DNA of 64,000 nt from Strongylocentrotus purpuratus (GCF_000002235.5 NW_022145529.1:372001-436000), one strand, 5' to 3'; shown: positions 34,311 to 48,019, counted from the stretch's first letter. Numbers and translations: made by a program. Notes: generated from the sequence alone by a model not told the origin.

Positions 34311-37300
34311 AACACAAATGTTGTATGTCCCATAATTCTTTCACTGCTCAGTGTGTATGTTTGCGTTTGCGGGGTTTTTTTTAGAGATTACCTCATTGTC
34401 AAGATTAGTATTCAACCTATCCTAAAAAAAGGATGTGTACGCGCGTAATTTTCTTGTATATAGGTGTGATCGGCGCGCACGTCCTTATGGCGTACGAATT
34501 GAGAACCAAAGACGGGGAGATTAGTATATGCAGTGAACGAGTGAGAGACCAGAACTTGTGGAAGAGAGGCCAGGGAGTTGAGCAAACGAGAATATCACGG
34601 CAAGACAGACCAGGATCAGTAGAGCACAGCAAAAAGGAGAAGAAGAAAAAAAATAAGAAATTTAATAATTGTTACTACTTCGAAGAAGGAGGAGAAGAAG
34701 AAGGAGAAGAAGACGAAGAAGATTCTGATAGAATTGGTAGACTTGTCACTCTCTAGGATGATTTGGAAAAAACAATTTGCTTTTTTCTTTTGCGTCGCTT
34801 TCATCTGTGATGTACCAAAGTCATCAGAGGCACATCGGAGTAAGATCATACACAAATAGTTATATTCGACTTTCCGAGTTTCCGAAAATCTTTATATTTC
34901 CTAAGGTTTCTGTTTTTGTCTTTCGAAGACTAATAATCTTTGTTTAGTTCTACCACATAATTTTCTCTCCCTCTCCCCTCTTTCTCTCTCTCTCTTTCTC
35001 TCTCTCTCTCTCAGGCACTCTTGTTGGTGATTGTTGAGGCATTGTTGAGCATAGTGTTAAGAAATCGTGACAAAAAAAGTTGATTTTGAATGCTTTTTGT
35101 ATATTTGTTTCCTTTGTTACTTGTTTTGCTCTGGTCCAATATTCAAATTCTCCATTTCACAAGATCGAAAATGTACTTCTATCTTTTAATTTATATGACC
35201 CGTAAAGGACTTGGTTTGATACGGAATTCGACAAAAGGATTTGTTGATTATCGTGATGGTAACAAAACTTACACAGATGGAGCATATATTTTGTTCAAAG
35301 TTGCTGAGCATCTTCCGCGATGTTACTTTCTATTTGATTTGTTTGATTTGATTTATTTATTTTTTCTTCATGGTCATTTTCCTAAGTTACAAACTAATTA
35401 CAACAAAATCATTGAAATTATATAACTAATACAACATCAATGTGAAATACTAACATTGTAATACTAACATATTATTTAACAAATCATGAAGAATAACTCT
35501 CACCTATCATAAGCTTGAAGGCGTGGTAAGCCGTTTATAAAACTTAAATGGAGTGTAGCCTCACTCAGGGCCAACATATTGCTCCGATTGTCTCATTTTC
35601 GCTCGCTGGATCACTGCAGCACAAACATATCTCGTTAGAAGTCACTAACAAACTAGCCAATCAGCTGTCAATGACATCATATTGAATGCGGCGGCAAATA
35701 TATTTTGTGAAATTATCGAGAAATGGACTATTTCTAATTGCAAACTAGTTTTATCTTTGGATGGAAACGCAGCCATTGTTATCTTGAAATTCATTGAAGT
35801 CATCAGAATAGGGTAAGTTACGTCTCAGATGATTCAAGAGGTCTATTTTGTTGATGAACTGGGTGTATGCCATTGGGTGTGATGTGTTCGCGCGGAATGG
35901 TTGGAATTATACATTCTTCTTCTTCTTCGCTATAAGTACAGGCCACCGCGCCGTCGGGTGTGAACATTCCTTTCCTTCTCAATTCAATAACTTTCACTTG
36001 CCTAAGTTATTCAAACCATACGGAATCGTGGCGTCTCGCCACTTCCATTACGTAATCATTAAAAGGATACAACATTTTCCTGCTATACGTTGTACCGCAG
36101 AAAAATACAAATCTCCCTGATATACCTTACAGTCGAAACGATAAATATGTGCTTTAAACGAAGCAGGCGACAATCGGCGTAGCAGACGACACTTGATAGT
36201 AATTTTGTATGTGTAATTTTGTATTTTAGCTTTGCTAAATATAAATTACTTTGTTAATAAATATCAACTAAAATTTCTTTTACATATCTTTAAACCATCA
36301 TTGATATTTAATAATTCATGAGTGAGTAAAAGAAACATACCAAACTATATAATGATATGAAATACTTGGTGGCAATTAGGGGAGTTTGACGTGATGACCG
36401 ATTGCACCCCTCTGTTAATAACCGAATGGTCCATGTTGTGTCATGAATATTCATGTTTTTGCTTACCTCGGCTAAATGTTTGCTTTTACTAAATGGACAA
36501 ATTACGGTGGAGGGGTTGAATGAAATGGACATAATGAACATAGCAGAAGTAATAATTGATAATTCATGCTTCTTATCCTTCGTGTGCTTGACCTATAATC
36601 TTACAATCGCTTGGCAGACTGAGTCCAAAGTTCGACTTGTTTCACATGTGTATTATGGCGAGCTTGCAACCTATTTTGAAAAATTACGGTGGGTGAACTT
36701 TCAAAAGTCAATGAGACATGAGGGCTCCAATGAAAGAGCTAGTGATAACGTACGTCGGGGTGGATGTGCTTTTCGTTTAAACAAAAAAATGAATTTTTAA
36801 CGATTTAAAAAAAAACGTCCATAGGCTATGTTAGGCTGCTGACTCTGACGATAGGGGGCGTTGTGAAATGAGACTAAACGGAGCAATATGACGGGTACGG
36901 ACGACGCGACCGCAGCAATAATGACGTACTGTTTCGCGAACGCTAGCGCCCGCTGACCATGAATAGATTAATTCGCTGACTACCGTTAAATCAAGCCAAT
37001 TCGTTAAGGTGCAGTTGTCCAAAAGAAGACGTAGATGGCGTTAACCAGTATTTGCCAAGCTACACTCCCTTTAACAATTCCTATTCACAACAATGATTTT
37101 GGGGTAAACCATAATATGGCAGATGACAGGACAAGATGGTAAATAGAGCTATAAAGGTGATAGCTATACTGGAAAAATAAAGTGCGGGAAGCACAGGATT
37201 AAAGGAAGGAGGATAAAGACGGAGAGGGAAAGACAGAGACAGAAAGAGCGAGAGAAAGACAAACACAGAGAGATAAAGAAAGACAGAGAGAGAGATTGGA

Positions 37301-38359
37301 GAGAAGATTCATGTAATTTTTAATTTGCATTTAGAGTTAGGCTATGTGTGACTTTACTACATCTGGTAGTGAGTTGCATATTTCAGGGCGGGTATGTCAC
37401 ACTGATAGATTTGTGTGCTAATAAGGTTTTTGTGATTATTTAAGCGGTAATTATTACTGAGACGGGTTTGGTATGAATAAATTAAATATATTCTAACCAT
37501 GGAATAATGGGTATGAGGTTGCTCTATACTGTGAGCCCGTGCAGATATTTAGTGTTTTCTTCTGCAAATAGAATTTGATTCGTCTTTTATTGTGCAGACT
37601 TTTCCCAAATCATATTGCAATATGATATGTGGGCAGGATGACCGACATGCATTATAAATCATAAAGAGTGTATCATTTGGTAAAATATTTGTGGATGTGG
37701 AACTTGGCAACCCTAAAGAATGTAAACAGATGTATCTATCATATTTAAGAAACCATGCACATACGGTCAACATGTTTATCTCTTTGTAAATTTCAATAGG
37801 CTTCTCGTGATATAATAAAGCCTGACAGAATTTCGGTTTAACTTAATACAATTTGGAGTGGACTTTAAAAAAAGATTATTATTATTATTATAACAACTAC
37901 GTACTACTCTTTTGTTGGAATGTATTTTTGCTTTAACTCTTATGAACTTAGGATGATGCACCTTGCCTTTCTCTCTCAGTTTTCTCCCCCCCCCCCCCTC
38001 CTTCGTGTTCTTTCACTTTTTTCTCCTCCTTCTGCTTCCTTGTAAATTCTATTCTCTTCCTTGTCCCCTCTTTCTTTTTCTCTCGTCCCCTTCCTTATTC
38101 CGGTTCCTTCACCTTTTCTCCTTTTCCTTCTTCCTTGTCGATCATATTCGCTTCCCTTTTTCCCCTCTGTCCTTGCAGCAAAACTCGTTATTTTTCTCCT
38201 TTTTTCATAATTGAACACAACTTCTGCTTTTATAAGTTTCTCACTTTGTCTCAAATTATTATGTATATTTTTTACAAATGTTTTATAATGATGCAATGTA
38301 TATTATATTTACCAAAGAAGTACGGTGGTATTGATATATTGTTATTTATTGTTTCCAAG
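34311..38359. other. Long region without recognised genes
   Basis: Contains a GAA/GAAGA-rich tract (34620-34730), a TC microsatellite (about 34970-35012), a purine tract (37190-37300) and a pyrimidine tract with C-run (37970-38180). Open frames of 60-115 codons occur, but none has a recognisable domain, periodic coding bias or convincing splice borders. Confidence 0.5.
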
Positions 38360-39960
38360 TTAGGTTTCCGTCAATAGTAACTCCGAAAAAATGAACTTGT
38401 TATTCTGGATAAACTTAAGGTAGCCCGTCATTTTAAAAACAAATGTTTTATTTTGATCGATTCCTGCATGTGTTTTATCAAAATGTGGAAAATTTACCTT
38501 GCTGATATTTAGAGATAACTTATTGCTCTTAAACCAAAATGAGACCTTTTGGAGTTCATTGCTCATTTTATTCACCAGTGGTTCAAGCTCAGAATGAGAA
38601 CAAAAGAGAAAATTGGGGTATACCATATATGTGAAATTAGTGGAGACGTTTGAAATATCATGGATGTAAATGGGAAATAGGAGTGGCCCAGGATGGATCT
38701 TGGAGGTACGTGCTTGTAATGTTTTGATAGGATTAGGATTTAGAGTTGTTTACTACGAATTCTTTTCTATAAGATAAGTAGTCCTGGAACCAGGAGTGTT
38801 TGGTGTCTCTGATACCATAATACTGTAACTTTTGAATTAGAATCCGGTAATTTAAATTAACAAAGGCTTTACTTGGGTTCATGAATTTACCAATTACAGT
38901 AGTACATACAGTATTAGTAATTTATCATATAATAGGGCCAGGGCAAGATAGGTAGAGGGATTTGTTTAAAGGCCTTTTGATTACAATCTAAATGGCCGTA
39001 TTTAGTTAGAAATGCATATAGCCGATTGTATATTATTTTTTCAAGAATTGTATAAATTCATGGTGATGAAATTGGACGGTAGTAACTTACAAAGGTAAGA
39101 TCATCTTTTTTTATGGGGATAACCTTCGCAAATTTTAGCAAATTTGCGAAAATTTCAGAGGATATAAATAGATTAAAATTATATGAAAGAGGAGTACTTA
39201 TAAAGCCGATTATTTTCTTACAGAGATTCGTAATAATTTCGTCGCCACCTGATGAGTGGCTAGGCTTTAATGGTTTATCTTTTCCGATTGATTTCAGCAA
39301 TAACATTTGGTCATTTTCTTTTTGTCAAGTGGGTTAATAGGAAATCGTTTTAATTGAATGTTATTGTTATCAATTTTGGGAGAGAGCTTTGGGCCAATGT
39401 AAAGTATGACTCAACAAATATACCGCCTCAGTAGGGGCTGAGACTTCATGGCCATTTTTTATATAATTTTGTGGTGCAAGAGTTAATAGTTTCTTTCCAA
39501 TAATTCCTTTTTTCACAACCCATGTTAATTTTATATTGCCTTAACATTTATTCAGTTGTTTCAATATGTTTTATGTAAAATTAATATAATAAAAGTCTAA
39601 TAACACATTATGGTATTTTCTATAATTATTTAGGTTAGGATAAACTGCGAATAGGTGATTTATAAGGTTTATTTCTTTCCTTTATAGATTTCATCATTCC
39701 TTTAGTAATCCATGGGTTTTTAATGCTTTTCTGGGATAATTAGTAATGGTATGAAGTTATTAAAGTAAGAAAAAAGTTTACAGTTAACGCAAATGCTTTT
39801 TCTGCATATTTGACTTCATAGATCTCTTCCCATTCTTCATTTATGAGGCTGTTTTTCAAGTGTTGGCTATTGACGGAATTTACTTTCCGATGTTTTTCAA
39901 CATCATGGTTTTTAAAACGCGTTTTGTAATGACATGTGATTATTGGTAGATATAGTCTGA
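38360..39960 (-). mobile_element. Decayed Jockey-superfamily LINE fragment
   Basis: On the - strand: PWITKGMMKSIKERN (about 39700), FAKVIPIKKDD and YYRPIS (about 39080), VPPRSILGPLLFPIYI (about 38690), a region where the YADD motif would lie but is lost (MVYPNFLF), and WFKSNKLSLNISKVNF (about 38510). The order is linker, fingers, palm, thumb of a CR1/Jockey-type reverse transcriptase. Many frame losses. Confidence 0.75.
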
Positions 39961-40426
39961 TACTTGCACATGGAGAAGGATATTGATGAAGCTAGAATAG
40001 TAAATAACTAAAATTCAAAATGATTTTTACATTCCCTGGATGTTAACATATACATTGGTCTCCCCTTACGTATCAAAACAGTAACATATGAATGTAAATC
40101 ACCTTTAAATATTGAAAGTAAATAATTTAACATGGCGATATAAGGAATAAACAAAATATGAGATGGCGACTGGTGTTTCTTCATGTAGTAGTCAGCATAA
40201 TCGGAAAGGAAAAAAAATCATATTTTGGAGAAACGAAAAGGGAGGGGAAAAAAATGTCATTAGTCGAGTTCGCATCTTATTTATCATTTACAATTTCGTA
40301 GTGACGACAAAGTAAGTTATACAGAAATGGCAAAACCGATTACAAGCGAGCTCAACCAAGAGCACCACGTAATATAATACGGTGAAATACAAGTTGACAC
40401 AAAATTCTAAATAAATTATTACTTGC
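39961..40426. other. Non-coding AT-rich stretch
   Basis: No exon or repeat recognised. Confidence 0.4.
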
Positions 40427-40430
40427 TTAA

Positions 40431-40976
40431 AGGGACTTGGTAGCATTGTTAAGATGAGAGATAGTGGTGGTAAGGTAGTGACTTCAATGCTGGATGTACA
40501 ATTAAAAATAATCTGAAAATTTGAGTGAAAACGGACCATTATTCATGGTAAAAATAGGGAAAAACTGATCTGATCGATTCCTTAATTCTCCCAACTATAT
40601 TATTACAATTTAATTACATTTTAGGTGAATGGAAATCGGCACAAAGCAATAAAATAGCTCTACATTCCATTCCAGACATTTAAGTGTTGACAGATTTTTA
40701 TAGCCTATTTTATGTCTTCTTTTCATGGAAAAACGGTTGGGAAAACTAAAAAATGGTTGGGAGAATTTACTGTTAATCACTGTTAGAGGATGTCTTACAT
40801 CGCCCTTTTCAAAGAAAACCATAGATATCTTCGTGGTTTGAGAATAATTTTTCAGGATTTTTTTGCATGTCAGAGGGTTAGTACAGTAGAAAGAATATAG
40901 TACGTAACACTATATAAAAAAAAATAATTTTTTTTTTTTTTTTTTCATCAACCTTCAACAATGTTACCAAGTCACT
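40431..40976. mobile_element. TTAA-flanked MITE (546 bp)
   Basis: The ends AGGGACTTGGTAGCATTGTT and AACAATGTTACCAAGTCACT are inverted copies with two mismatches. TTAA lies directly outside both (40427-40430 and 40977-40980). TTAA target sites are used by piggyBac and Kolobok transposons. The interior has no coding sequence. Confidence 0.75.
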
Positions 40977-40980
40977 TTAA

Positions 40981-43900
40981 GTAGACTCCTATAAACTATA
41001 TTAATCCTAAATTTCTGAAAATATTTATCACATAAATATGCAAATTATATGCAAATTTCTCGAGTGCATGAATATTCAAAAAATATTGGAATGCATGTTC
41101 TTTGTACTACTACTGTAATTGTAATTACAATATCAAGGCACTTGTATGTGACTTTGATAGTAACATGGTATGCACTACAATCCTATGACACCGTTTGTAT
41201 AATTTTCATAATTTACATACAATTGTAATATTTATGAGGTATGTATGTGTTAAAACCATCATAGAATTGTTTGTTGTATGAAAACAAATGTTACTGCCAA
41301 TTTTGAAGCAATTCTAATGAATATTTTTTTCCAGTTATAGCCATTTTTGTCAAAAATCTCTTATTCAGAGACAATTAGCATATTATAAAGGTACTTCAAA
41401 CACAGTTTACAACAATAAATTTGATCCAAAATGGGATAAATTGACTTGCAATAGCGAGCTCAGTTGCACTAGACTGCAGCTATCTTAGCATATACACAAA
41501 TGCCCTGACCTCCTAGACCAGTAGATGGCAGCAAACACATTAGTTCCCTGCCAGTTACATCCATTAAAAATTGGTCAATTTTGACTGTTTTGCCATGGGT
41601 TCGTAGATGACATTGCCTTCGATTTATTTTTAGGGAGTGCTTTAATATACTTTGATTTATCAAGTACAAAACTATTGATCAGGCGAAATAAAGGAAAATA
41701 CAAAAAATACTGTTATATTTTCGATGAAAAAATACAAAAAATGGTGTTTCGTTTCTCTCAGTTTCACATATTAAAACAGGGTTAACAACTAATTGCAATA
41801 TTCATGAGTAAGAACGACTCTTTTTAACCTTCAATTTGACGTTTCAATCATTTCATTTCGTGGTTTCTAAATGCATTTAGCTGAGATTCTTTCGTAGCGG
41901 TTTAGCGTAAACAAGTTGTTTACTTTATATAAATTAATCTTCAAGGACGAAGGCTTTCACACAATTAATTGTGACATAGCCCTGTGCCTGGTATAACCAA
42001 TGTTGAACGATTTTAAATATTAATTTCTAACAGCACCGTCATTTACCATTTTATGAGGTGTCATACGAACGAAATTTAACCTTCCTACAAGATGATGTCA
42101 CATGCTTTATGTCTGTTCTATATCTAAAAAGTAATGATCAATGATGCAGAGGCGTCGCTCCAAGGGGGATGCTGGTTGTAAAGAACCATCACCCTCGAGT
42201 ACCCTAAACGTGCCCCTTGTTTCACCTCTAATCAGTGCCCCGATCCAAATTTGATAGGCGTCCCTTTTTACTTTGACAAGTGCACTTTCCCCTTATGAAA
42301 TGCCCAGTGTACCCTTCTAAAAGATTATCCTTTTCCATCTCTGTAAAGTAAACTTTTTAGGTATGAACAATGCCCCTGTTAAAGTTTCAATTTTTGATAA
42401 GTTATTCCTGTTAATTTTGGTAAGTGGCCCTTTTTACCTCTATTTTCCACTTTGACTGAAACAAAATTGTCCTTTTGCCTCATCTCAACGCCAGCAGAGC
42501 AGCTTTGTGTAGTAACAGGAACTTTTTCAACCACAACAATGTCAATGAAAGGCGCAATGCGCCAAGTTCATTAAAACGATCTGTGCCCCTACTAAAAATC
42601 GTTCTCGTTCATAAAGCTATCATCCCTTCTGTAGATATTAAAGAAGTGGGCCCATTTTACAATAAAAGGTTTGCCCCTCTACACTACCATGATATATTCT
42701 ACTCAACTGCTAAAAGAGGCATGTTCAAACTTTTTTTCAAATCTTATACTAAACTCTGTGTCATTTTGAATTTCATAGAACGTTAAGTTAACCAACTGCC
42801 CTTTGTTCAATAGTATTACAGTTTAGGTAATGCAAGAGTTTTCTAACTCAATGGGACTGCATTTTCTTTACCAAATATAATTCATGTTTAAACACTGAGA
42901 CATAATTACTATTCGCGCTATTTTACAAGATGTTATTATCAACCCTTATTTGCCCCCAAAACAAAGTATTATCCATACCCTCCCAAATGTGTGTCCCTAA
43001 TTGAAAACGACTGAGAGCAGTTTATCTCACATTTCCTGCAAAACGTGCTCGCTACGCTAGCTTGCATTTATAATTTATCTCATTAAGTAATATGTATAGT
43101 AGGTCTATATTCATTACTCCATTGTGCATCAGGATATTATTGCAGTGGTACGCTGATTTGGGCAACTCATTGACCTGAAGGGGGCGCTAGAGCCATAGAG
43201 GAGCCGGGCTGAGTTGATTAATTGTACAGTTATTAGTTTGACTTGGTTTACACCTAAAAGTTAAATAGCATTAATTATGTTTCCAATAGTGTACCGTGAA
43301 CGGGTAAACAACCCCTGGTTTTGAATTCTTGCATTAGATTAAAATGTTCATTTCGATGAGCACGTTGGAAATGAATTCCTGCATTAAGATGTACAGGTGT
43401 TCATTTCCGATAACACGTTAGACAATAGACTGTTTTTCCGGGAACCTGACATTCTCGCGAAGAGATAGACTCCTCCCATTTTTGTCGGTGACTAGTTCAA
43501 ATCACTCTTATCTATTATGCTTTGTCATTGGTTATAATGAATTAAAGGTATAACCCCTCTCTTAATTGGTCGGATGACCTAAGGGTAATTTTATATATCC
43601 CGTCTTGTAATTGGTTGGCTTCGTAAGGGTTCTTCTGGTTGGCTGGGTATATCATGTGATATCTCAGCCTTTTCGGGTATTTAAATGCCATGTGCGGGAT
43701 ATTGCGGTGAGTTTTATTTCATTCCGTTACCATGTTTAGGATGTGCTGTTAGTTTTACTGTCTATAGGGCCGCCCAGCCTCTGAGAGAAGCAGCTTATTT
43801 GAAATGTTCTAAATTAATTAATCTTCGTTTGTAACTACTGGAGCTCCGGCTGACTTGGACTTCAACCGTATATCCGAGCTTCTTTCGTTTTCATTTTGTT

Positions 43901-44289
43901 TCTGAACTTGTTGTCACCGACCCATTAACAGGCTCATTACATTATAATGATGAGAACAATATCGGTCATTATGTAACCTCAAACGTTTCTCATCTTTTTG
44001 TAATCGGTCGCGACGCTTGCGCAGCCGTAAAGTATGGTGCCGAAACAGTTTCTTGGACGAAATACAGAAAGAAATCTTGAAAATAACTCCTGATAATGTA
44101 TTACATTTTGGGGGGCGGGGGCTTTCAAGTTGTCCATTTTTCCAGAAAGTGTCTTTTTTTGGTTGATGTCCTCCCCTCCCCCCCCCCTCCCTGAGTTCAA
44201 AATACGCTACGCTGCTTCTGCATTAAAGATTTCAAACTGTCTATAAAAATGGTAGATATTGAATCGATATTGTAATTTCAATGTTTTTC
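40981..44289. other. Long region without recognised genes
   Basis: 42170-42700 has repeated GTGCCCC/TGCCCCT words, perhaps an eroded repeat. 43290-43950 has three ATTGGT (CCAAT-type) boxes and TATTTAAATG at about 43678, a promoter-like look. 44160-44190 has a C-run. No domain-bearing frame was found. Confidence 0.4.
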
Positions 44290-44291
44290 TA

Positions 44292-44780
44292 CAGGGTGAG
44301 TCAGAAAAAATGTCCCACTTTTTAAAAGTTGTATTGTTTGAAGTATGACTATTTGATCAGGAGTTTCATGATATGTCTTGATAGAGTTATCCTCCCAGTA
44401 CATTTAGGTACCATTTTCATTTGAATCTCTGCATGCATGACTGAACATCAGACAATATTTACAAGACTGCCAGATCTCACTTGCGCCAAGTTGCCAGATG
44501 AGGAATAAAATAATGTTTTGGACAAAGACAGCCAGTTTTTTTTCAATTATCCAATTAGCCAGACAGACAAAAACACACAAACACAAGCACACGCATGCAT
44601 GCACGCATACACACACACACACACAGCTCATGCACAGGCACACGCACACACCATTTTCATTTGAATCCCTTCACGCATGACTGAACATAAGATTTCACTT
44701 GCGCCAACTTACTGGGTGAGGAATAAAACATTGCATTGAACAAAGACAGTCAGACAGACGCACACACACACAAACACAGG
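44292..44780 (+). repeat. Left inverted terminus of the mariner-like element, internally doubled
   Basis: The first 200 bases match the right end. The segment CCATTTTCATTTGAATC-GCATGACTGAACAT occurs twice (about 44410 and 44651), each followed by a CA tract, so the inner terminus has been duplicated. Confidence 0.7.
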
Positions 44781-45240
44781 CAACACACACGGTTACAATT
44801 GTCTTATAATTTCCCCTTTTCTGATGAAGCATTGATTTTTATCAAGATCCCTGAATGTTTAAGTGGCATTTCAATCTCAAGATTACAATCTTTCCCTTTA
44901 GTACACATTCACTACCATCATCATATCATCACCATTGTCATCATCTTAATTTTAATCATCCCCATCATTATCATCATCATCATCACCATCATCATGAAGT
45001 GCACATGAATCCAATGTGCTATCTCAATCCGTAGGTAAATTAAACAATCGTTGGTTTTTGGTGGTTAACAATGACAACTTACAGTGGATATCTGTGCTTC
45101 TGTTGCACTTGCCTAGAAATGGGTTTACCTGATTTGGCAGCAGTCAATTGAGCCTCTGTTTAGTAGCAATAGTACACACATTATGGTTCGTCCTCAGTTT
45201 ACACCACAACATAGGTCATTTTTGGTCACCGAGTACTGGG

Positions 45241-45828
45241 GCTTTCACAATACACTCCGAGGCCCGTACGGCGAGTAAAAACAGACATTTTGGGAATTTT
45301 CGGCCGGTGTCCGGCCGGTTGCCGTAAAATTCCTACGGGCGCCGTGGTGCTGAGTTGGCTGCTTCCAATTCTCCCGGCGTTTTTATCTGACCGTTAGGCC
45401 GTAGAAAGCCCGTAAAGGACCCGTAGGGCACCTTATGGGTCCCATGCGGGCTCCGGGCGGTGCCCGGACAGGCCCTTCACGATTTTGGGGGTCAATTCTC
45501 ATGAAAAATCTTTACATGCGCCTTGCGGTGCTCAAGGGTCCCGTACGTGTACCCTACGACTCCCTCATGCGCCCCTTAAGAGCCCCAGGTGATATGCACA
45601 ACAACAGGCGTCTGCCGTCCAGGGGCCATTTAAAATGAATATTGCCCGTGCGAGTCCCTCACGGCGGCATCTGGAAATGTAAAACGCAGTTTTAAATACA
45701 GGAGGAGCGGAATATGTGACCACACATGCCGTAGAAATGAAAATCGGACGGTTCGCGTACGGTCTCTAAATCCACGGCAAGCCGCCGGGTAGGGAAAATC
45801 GTACGGGGCCCGGTTTATATGTGACCTA
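45241..45828. mobile_element. Possible GC-rich MITE nested in the mariner-like element
   Basis: GC-rich with repeated CCGTACGG/CCGTA-GGG words. Imperfect inverted ends GAGGCCCGTACGG (about 45259) and TCGTACGGGGCCCGG (about 45799), followed outward by TTGTGAAAGC/ATGTGACC-like sequence. It resembles in composition the element at 26310-26636. Tentative. Confidence 0.4.
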
Positions 45829-45852
45829 GGCATATGCGAGAACTCAGAGTGT

Positions 45853-46861
45853 AGCCGTTGTGTTGCTAGAGTTCCGCCGTCGTTACCCAGATGTTCGGTG
45901 TCCGGCAAAAAGACTGTTCTCCGCAATATTCAGAAATACCACCGAACAGGAACGAGTACCAACCTCAATGCAGGACATTCAGGTCGTCGGAGAACAGGAA
46001 GAGGTCAGCCCAACATCGATGCAGTTCAACAAGTATTGGAGCACGTTCACAATAACCAAAGGATCTCAACTCGGAGGAACGGGCTTCAGCTGACCGAGAG
46101 CACCTTCAATCGTAACACCCGGCTTGACTTACGATATCAACCGTACCAGACGATACGTAGGCATGAGCTCCTTGCAAGGGACCACGAACGAAGGATAGCC
46201 TTTTCGAACTGGCTAATGCAAAGACCTCCTCGCTTTGTTTAAGATCTATTCATCGGTGATGAAGCCTGTTTTCGCTCAACACTTCCCTTAACACGCACAA
46301 AACCCGGCAATACGTACCAAGCGGACAGCGGCCACTCAACTTTTCGTACGAGAAGAAGAATTCCCGACAAAAAAATAATAGTTTGGGTAGGCCTTGTTGG
46401 GAATGGAACGCTAGTTGGGCCGTATATCTATGACAACAATGTGAACTGAGAACGTTACATGAACATGATCGACGACCAGGTTGTTCCTACTCCGGACCAC
46501 ATGCCTCGATTCGCGAGTCAACGAAACGGCCAATTCAGGCACCTTTGGTGGGCACAAGATGGTGCCCCAGCACACAGGCGAAGGATCGTCACTGACCGCC
46601 TACGTCAGCTCTTTGAATGAGGAACTTGAGTGGCCTCCGAGATCACCAGAGCTCACTCCTCTCGACTTCTTCTTGTGGGGGCACTTGAAGTCAAGGATCT
46701 TCAGCTGCCCACCTGTGAACATCGAGGAGCTCTGAAGGAGAATTGTGGACGAGACAGACGTGGTACGCCAAGATGGGGACATGACCCGGCGAGCTTTTCA
46801 AGGAATGCTTCACCGTGCACAACTGTGCATCAGGAGGAATGGCGGCCACGTCGAGGATTGA
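45853..46861 (+). pseudogene. Mariner-like transposase remnant
   Basis: The N-terminal DNA-binding part reads EFRRRYPDVRCPA, NIQKYHRTGTSTNLNAG and SGRRRTGRGQPN, as in the helix-turn-helix region that precedes mariner-type DDE domains. The catalytic part reads LFIGDEACFRS (first Asp), IIVWVGLVGNGTLVGPYIYD, WWAQDGAPAHRRRIV (second Asp) and EWPPRSPELTPLDFFLWGHL (third Asp), with about 34 residues between the last two acidic residues. It ends GGHVED at TGA 46859-46861. At least two frame shifts (near 45905 and 46612) and an internal stop at about 46447 make it non-functional. Confidence 0.8.
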
Positions 46862-47338
46862 GTACGGTTGATGGAGAACTTTTGGGAAACAGATTCATTG
46901 TTGTATCACAATAAAATACCTCAACAAATACAAAAATTGTTTGTGTTTTTATTCACCGACGTTTGCGGTATTTGTGTGTGAGTGTGTGCATGTGTGTGTG
47001 TGTGCGTGTGTGTCAAGTGCGTGTGTTTGTGCGTGTTTGCGTATGTGTGTGTGTTTTTGTGCGTGTATGTGTGTGTGTGTCTGTCTATCTGTCTGACTGT
47101 CTTTGTTCAATGCACTGTTTTATTCCTCACCCAGTAAGTTGGCGCAAGTAAAATATGGCAGTCTTGTAAAGATTGTCTGATGTTCAGTCATGCATGAAGG
47201 GATTCAAATGAAAATGGTACTTAAATGTACTGGGAGGATAACTCAATCAAGACATATCATGAAACCCACAATTAAATATTCATACTTCAAACAATACAAC
47301 TTTTAAAAAGTGGGACATTTTTTCTGACTCACCCTGTA

Positions 47339-47550
47339 TATAAAAGAGTTATAGCGCGGTTTGATATTCCTTAAATTAGCAACTTTAATTACTAGGGGCT
47401 GTCTTCTTCTTAACAACGGGAATATAGTGAGATGATGCTATCATCATGCAATGACTAGTGATTTCAAATGATGCAGCTTTATCAAATGTTGGTGATATAT
47501 AGATCTCTCGTGGATTCCGTTGTTATGGTAATAATATGCTTAGCGACCAA
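47339..47550. other. Non-coding stretch
   Basis: No exon or repeat recognised before the foldback element. Confidence 0.4.
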
Positions 47551-47651
47551 TTCGTCGGTGTTTTCACGAAGTGACGGTAGTGAAAAAAATTGCATTCACT
47601 TTGCGTGACGATTTTCCTCACTACCGTCACTTCGTGAAAACAAGGACGAAT
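47551..47651. repeat. About 100-bp foldback MITE, copy 1
   Basis: TTCGTCGGTGTTTTCACGAA and TTCGTGAAAACAAGGACGAA bracket a hairpin whose arms include GTGACGGTAGTGA and TCACTACCGTCAC. A second copy in inverted orientation lies at 49735-49835. Confidence 0.85.
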
Positions 47652-48019
47652 TATGCATGCTAACAAATTGAAGTTAGGCTATCGGTCGAATGATCCCTAA
47701 AATGAGACCGGCACCAAAGTGACAGCCATGGTTTGCAGTATGAAACGCGTAGATAATGCATAGTGTAGCTTAAAACTTTCACCCACCCCCCCCCCCCCCC
47801 CCCCCCCCCCCACCCCAGAAAGGTAGAAACATAGAGATAAGTTTTGTTGTTTGTTTGTTTGTTTTAATTTCCGTATAAAATCATCACAACATACAAATAT
47901 ATACATAAATGAGATATACGGCGGATAGCCCATTTGTTGTTTGGTTTTTTTTTCCTAACGTTCAAAAACATCAATCTAACACTATAACCTAAGCCGTAAG
48001 CAAGCAGCCTCAACTACTT
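47652..48019. other. Non-coding stretch with poly-C
   Basis: A C-run of about 30 bases at 47785-47812, and a GTTT repeat at about 47846-47865. Confidence 0.6.

Larger units (their letters stand above)
44292..47336 (+). mobile_element. Mariner-like (Tc1/mariner superfamily) element, 3.05 kb
   Basis: The ends CAGGGTGAGTCAGAAAAAAT and its inverted copy GTC-less ATTTTTTCTGACTCACCCTG lie between TA dinucleotides (44290-44291 and 47337-47338), the invariant Tc1/mariner target. Inverted similarity extends about 200 bases and continues, with gaps, into CA (left, about 44565-44660 and 44758-44790) and GT (right, about 46970-47085) repeats. A decayed transposase lies between. The element is longer than usual for mariner because of the long termini, the CA tracts and a probable GC-rich insert at 45.2-45.8 kb. 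Confidence 0.85.

Noticed and set aside
34433-34756. 107-codon open frame with a Lys/Glu-rich end
   Set aside because: GAA/AAG low-complexity tract; no domain or splice evidence.
43290-43950. Possible solo long terminal repeat
   Set aside because: Promoter-like words are present, but I could not find paired terminal sequence, a flanking target duplication or any internal element sequence.
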